A DNA stretch of 61,656 bases from a bacterium UBP2_UBA5202 (lineage in GTDB: Bacteria > Edwardsbacteria > AC1 > EtOH8), in NCBI GenBank assembly GCA_002412795.1, contig DHVS01000042.1:1821-63476 (forward strand), in the 5' to 3' direction. This document shows, one piece after another, positions 59,046 through 61,656 of this stretch. Numbering within the stretch: position 1 is the first letter of the stretch; each line of letters opens with the position of its first letter. A program made the position numbers and the translations under genes. The notes below the pieces were generated by a model. That model saw nothing but the letters and a program-made list of their open reading frames with translations, was not told where the DNA came from and ran no database searches.

Positions 59046-59570
59046 CTAAAAATTAGCCGTCTCAATTTTTTTTACATCGCCCCTGGTGCGGGGGATCATT
59101 TTAAGCATGGCCTTTACCTTTTGACTTTTCACCGGGTCTTCAAATTCGGGAATCAGGTCGCAGAGCGGCACCAGCACAAACCCCCGCAGGGAAAGCTCCG
59201 GGTGCGGCACCTTAAGGTCCGGGTCATCTATCACCTGGCTGCCGAAATAAAGGATGTCCAGGTCTATCACCCGCGGCTCCCATTTTACCTGGCGCACCCG
59301 GCCCATGTGCTGTTCCACCCTCTGCAGAGACCTCAGCAGCACCATGGGTTCCAGGCTGGTCTCCAGCTCCACCGCCGCGTTCAGGAATTTTGGCTGGTCG
59401 GCATTGCCTAAGGGCTCGGTCTCGTAGACCGCAGACATCCTTATTACCGAGGATCCCGGCATCTGCCCCATGGCGGCCAGGGCAAAGCGGATGTTGCCCA
59501 GCCGGTTGCCCAGGTTGGAACCCAGCCCAATGTAGGCTTTTACTTTTATATTTTCGGAGGCCTGTTTCAT
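59046..59570 (-). CDS. folK: 2-amino-4-hydroxy-6-hydroxymethyldihydropteridine pyrophosphokinase
   Basis: Activates the pterin for folate synthesis with ATP. It is 174 residues. Motifs: AYIGLGSNLGNRLGNI, VYETEPLGNADQPKFLNAAV, and the catalytic RVIDLDILYFG, followed by PHPELSLRGFVLVPL. Its start abuts the stop of the deaminase gene with no gap, so they are co-translated. Upstream glyA shares the folate/one-carbon theme. Confidence 0.95.
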   Translation of the reverse strand: MKQASENIKVKAYIGLGSNLGNRLGNIRFALAAMGQMPGSSVIRMSAVYETEPLGNADQPKFLNAAVELETSLEPMVLLRSLQRVEQHMGRVRQVKWEPRVIDLDILYFGSQVIDDPDLKVPHPELSLRGFVLVPLCDLIPEFEDPVKSQKVKAMLKMIPRTRGDVKKIETANF

Positions 59571-60059
59571 CTACGGTTTTAAAAGCTCTGTCTTAAGTTT
59601 TGCTTCCTTCAATATGTCCTGCGACATCTGATCGGGGTATCCCTGGGAATAGACTATCCTTTTGATCCCGGCGTTGATGATCATTTTGGAGCAGAGTACG
59701 CAGGGAAAATGGGTGATGTAGATCGAGGCCCCCTGCAGCGGCACCCCAAAGGTGGCCGCCTGGATGATGGCGTTCTGCTCGGCATGGATGGCCCGGCACA
59801 GTTCGTGCTTCTCCCCGGACTTGACCCCCAGCTTCTGCCTCAGGCACCCGATCTCGGCGCAGTGCTTGAGCCCCATCGGCGCCCCGTTATAACCGGTGGA
59901 CAAAAGCCGTTTGTCCTTGACGATCACCGCCCCCACCCGGCGGCGGAGACAGGTGGTCCGGCTGGACACCAGCGCCGCGATCTCCATAAAATACCGGTCC
60001 CAGCTGGGACGCGCAAGTTTTGTCACGGCCTGATGGGGTTTTTTCGGAGCCCTGCTCAT
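59571..60059 (-). CDS. dCMP/cytidine deaminase family protein (ComEB-like)
   Basis: A 162-residue zinc deaminase. Zinc motifs: HAEQNAIIQAATFG (HAE) and FPCVLCSKMIINAG (PCxxC), with the substrate loop STGYNGAPMGLKHC. The extra cysteine/histidine set in CLRRRVGAVIV and KHCAEIGCLR is typical of dCMP deaminases, which make dUMP for thymidylate synthesis. It overlaps the upstream gene by 4 bp and abuts folK. Confidence 0.9.
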   Translation of the reverse strand: MSRAPKKPHQAVTKLARPSWDRYFMEIAALVSSRTTCLRRRVGAVIVKDKRLLSTGYNGAPMGLKHCAEIGCLRQKLGVKSGEKHELCRAIHAEQNAIIQAATFGVPLQGASIYITHFPCVLCSKMIINAGIKRIVYSQGYPDQMSQDILKEAKLKTELLKP

Positions 60060-60469
60060 TCCTTGTCGGCCAGGGTCAGCCCCGGTTCAAAGGAGAGTTC
60101 GGCATCCTTGGCCGAAAGGCTCTGGGCCAGGATGCTCATCTGGTGTATGGCCAGCACCTCCTCTATCCGCTGCCGGGTGATCAGGTCCATCTCCACCAGA
60201 ATGTCGCCGATCCGGCCGCCCTTGGCTTTCTGGGTGGCGATGGCCTTGTCCAGGTCCTCGGTGCTGATGTGGCCGCCGGCGGTCAGGATTTCGCCCAGCA
60301 GCTTTTTGCGCTCAGCCGAAGAGAATCCCCCGATGGACCCGTTCTTGAACTCCACATACTCGGTGTATTCCGGGTTCTCGATGGTCAGCACTCCGGACCA
60401 GCGCTCCTTGAGGGCCTTGGTGACGACCTCGCCGAACTGGACCCGGCCCAGGCTTATTATTTCAGCCAT
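60056..60469 (-). CDS. DUF4388-like (PATAN) protein with MshEN-like helical tail
   Basis: A 137-residue cytoplasmic protein. The N-terminal half resembles DUF4388/PATAN modules (SGVLTIENPEYTEYVEFKNG, SIGGFSS). The C-terminal part resembles the MshEN/GspE N-terminal repeat (LGEILTAGGHISTEDLDKAI, GRIGDILVEMDLITRQRIEEVL), a module that binds c-di-GMP in some proteins. It lies between glyA (15-bp gap) and the deaminase (4-bp overlap). Its role is unknown; regulation of neighbouring functions would be guesswork. Confidence 0.65.
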   Translation of the reverse strand: MAEIISLGRVQFGEVVTKALKERWSGVLTIENPEYTEYVEFKNGSIGGFSSAERKKLLGEILTAGGHISTEDLDKAIATQKAKGGRIGDILVEMDLITRQRIEEVLAIHQMSILAQSLSAKDAELSFEPGLTLADKE

Positions 60470-60484
60470 AGCGGTCTATCCTTT

Positions 60485-61656
<1,172 letters not shown>

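Overview
The window comes from a diderm (Gram-negative-type) bacterium with a fairly GC-rich genome. Almost every gene lies on the minus strand. Diderm evidence: several signal-peptide proteins that read as outer-membrane beta-barrels (two end in aromatic residues), lipoproteins, and a meso-diaminopimelate-type MurE. Secreted proteins carry a C-terminal FlgD/Por-secretion-like sorting domain. Together with PafB/PafC regulators and an unlinked 23S rRNA gene, this suggests an uncultivated FCB-like or TA06/Edwardsbacteria/WOR-3-like lineage. That placement is inference; no taxonomic marker was compared.

Layout. 1-470: the 5' end of a 23S rRNA gene with its own consensus promoter and boxA, and no 16S gene in front of it. 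0.46-8.3 kb: a secreted propeller protein, a PafC/PafB pair, a zinc-ribbon protein, a four-helix-bundle protein, a tiny exported peptide, tRNA-Ala and two outer-membrane barrels. 8.7-17.1 kb: a tight four-gene operon encoding a TlpA-like thioredoxin, a CsgG/PEGA protein, a cohesin-like lipoprotein and a 1858-residue exoprotein with a dockerin-like domain. 17-24 kb: pgk, a metallo-hydrolase, an unrecognised coiled-coil protein, another secreted repeat protein, a remnant of a sorting domain and a 21-bp tandem repeat. 24-31 kb: an EF-G paralogue, RseP, and two outer-membrane barrel proteins that each carry ComEA-type helix-hairpin-helix DNA-binding motifs.

31.5-49.6 kb is a complete division and cell-wall (dcw) cluster, transcribed mraZ, STAS gene, rsmH, ftsL-like, ftsI, murE, murF, mraY, murD, ftsW, murG, murC, murB, ftsQ, ftsA, ftsZ. 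It starts at a sigma70-type promoter overlapped by four MraZ boxes at exact 10-bp spacing and ends at a rho-independent terminator. 49.7-50.8 kb is queA. 50.9-56.2 kb is a nickel/cobalt uptake locus: nikR, a small membrane protein, a palindromic NikR-type operator over a promoter, an outer-membrane barrel, a ZnuA-like lipoprotein, and an ECF transporter (CbiM/N fusion, CbiQ, CbiO). 56.3-61.7 kb carries queH, dapA, a deoxynucleoside kinase, folK, a dCMP deaminase, a DUF4388-like protein and a partial glyA.

The strongest candidates for undescribed biology are the co-transcribed cohesin lipoprotein and dockerin exoprotein (possible surface assembly), the paired outer-membrane barrel/ComEA proteins (possible DNA-uptake machinery), an FtsW with large extracytoplasmic insertions, and the NikR-operator-controlled diderm nickel locus. 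Intergenic regions hold several families of dispersed inverted repeats, some of which have invaded coding sequences in frame.
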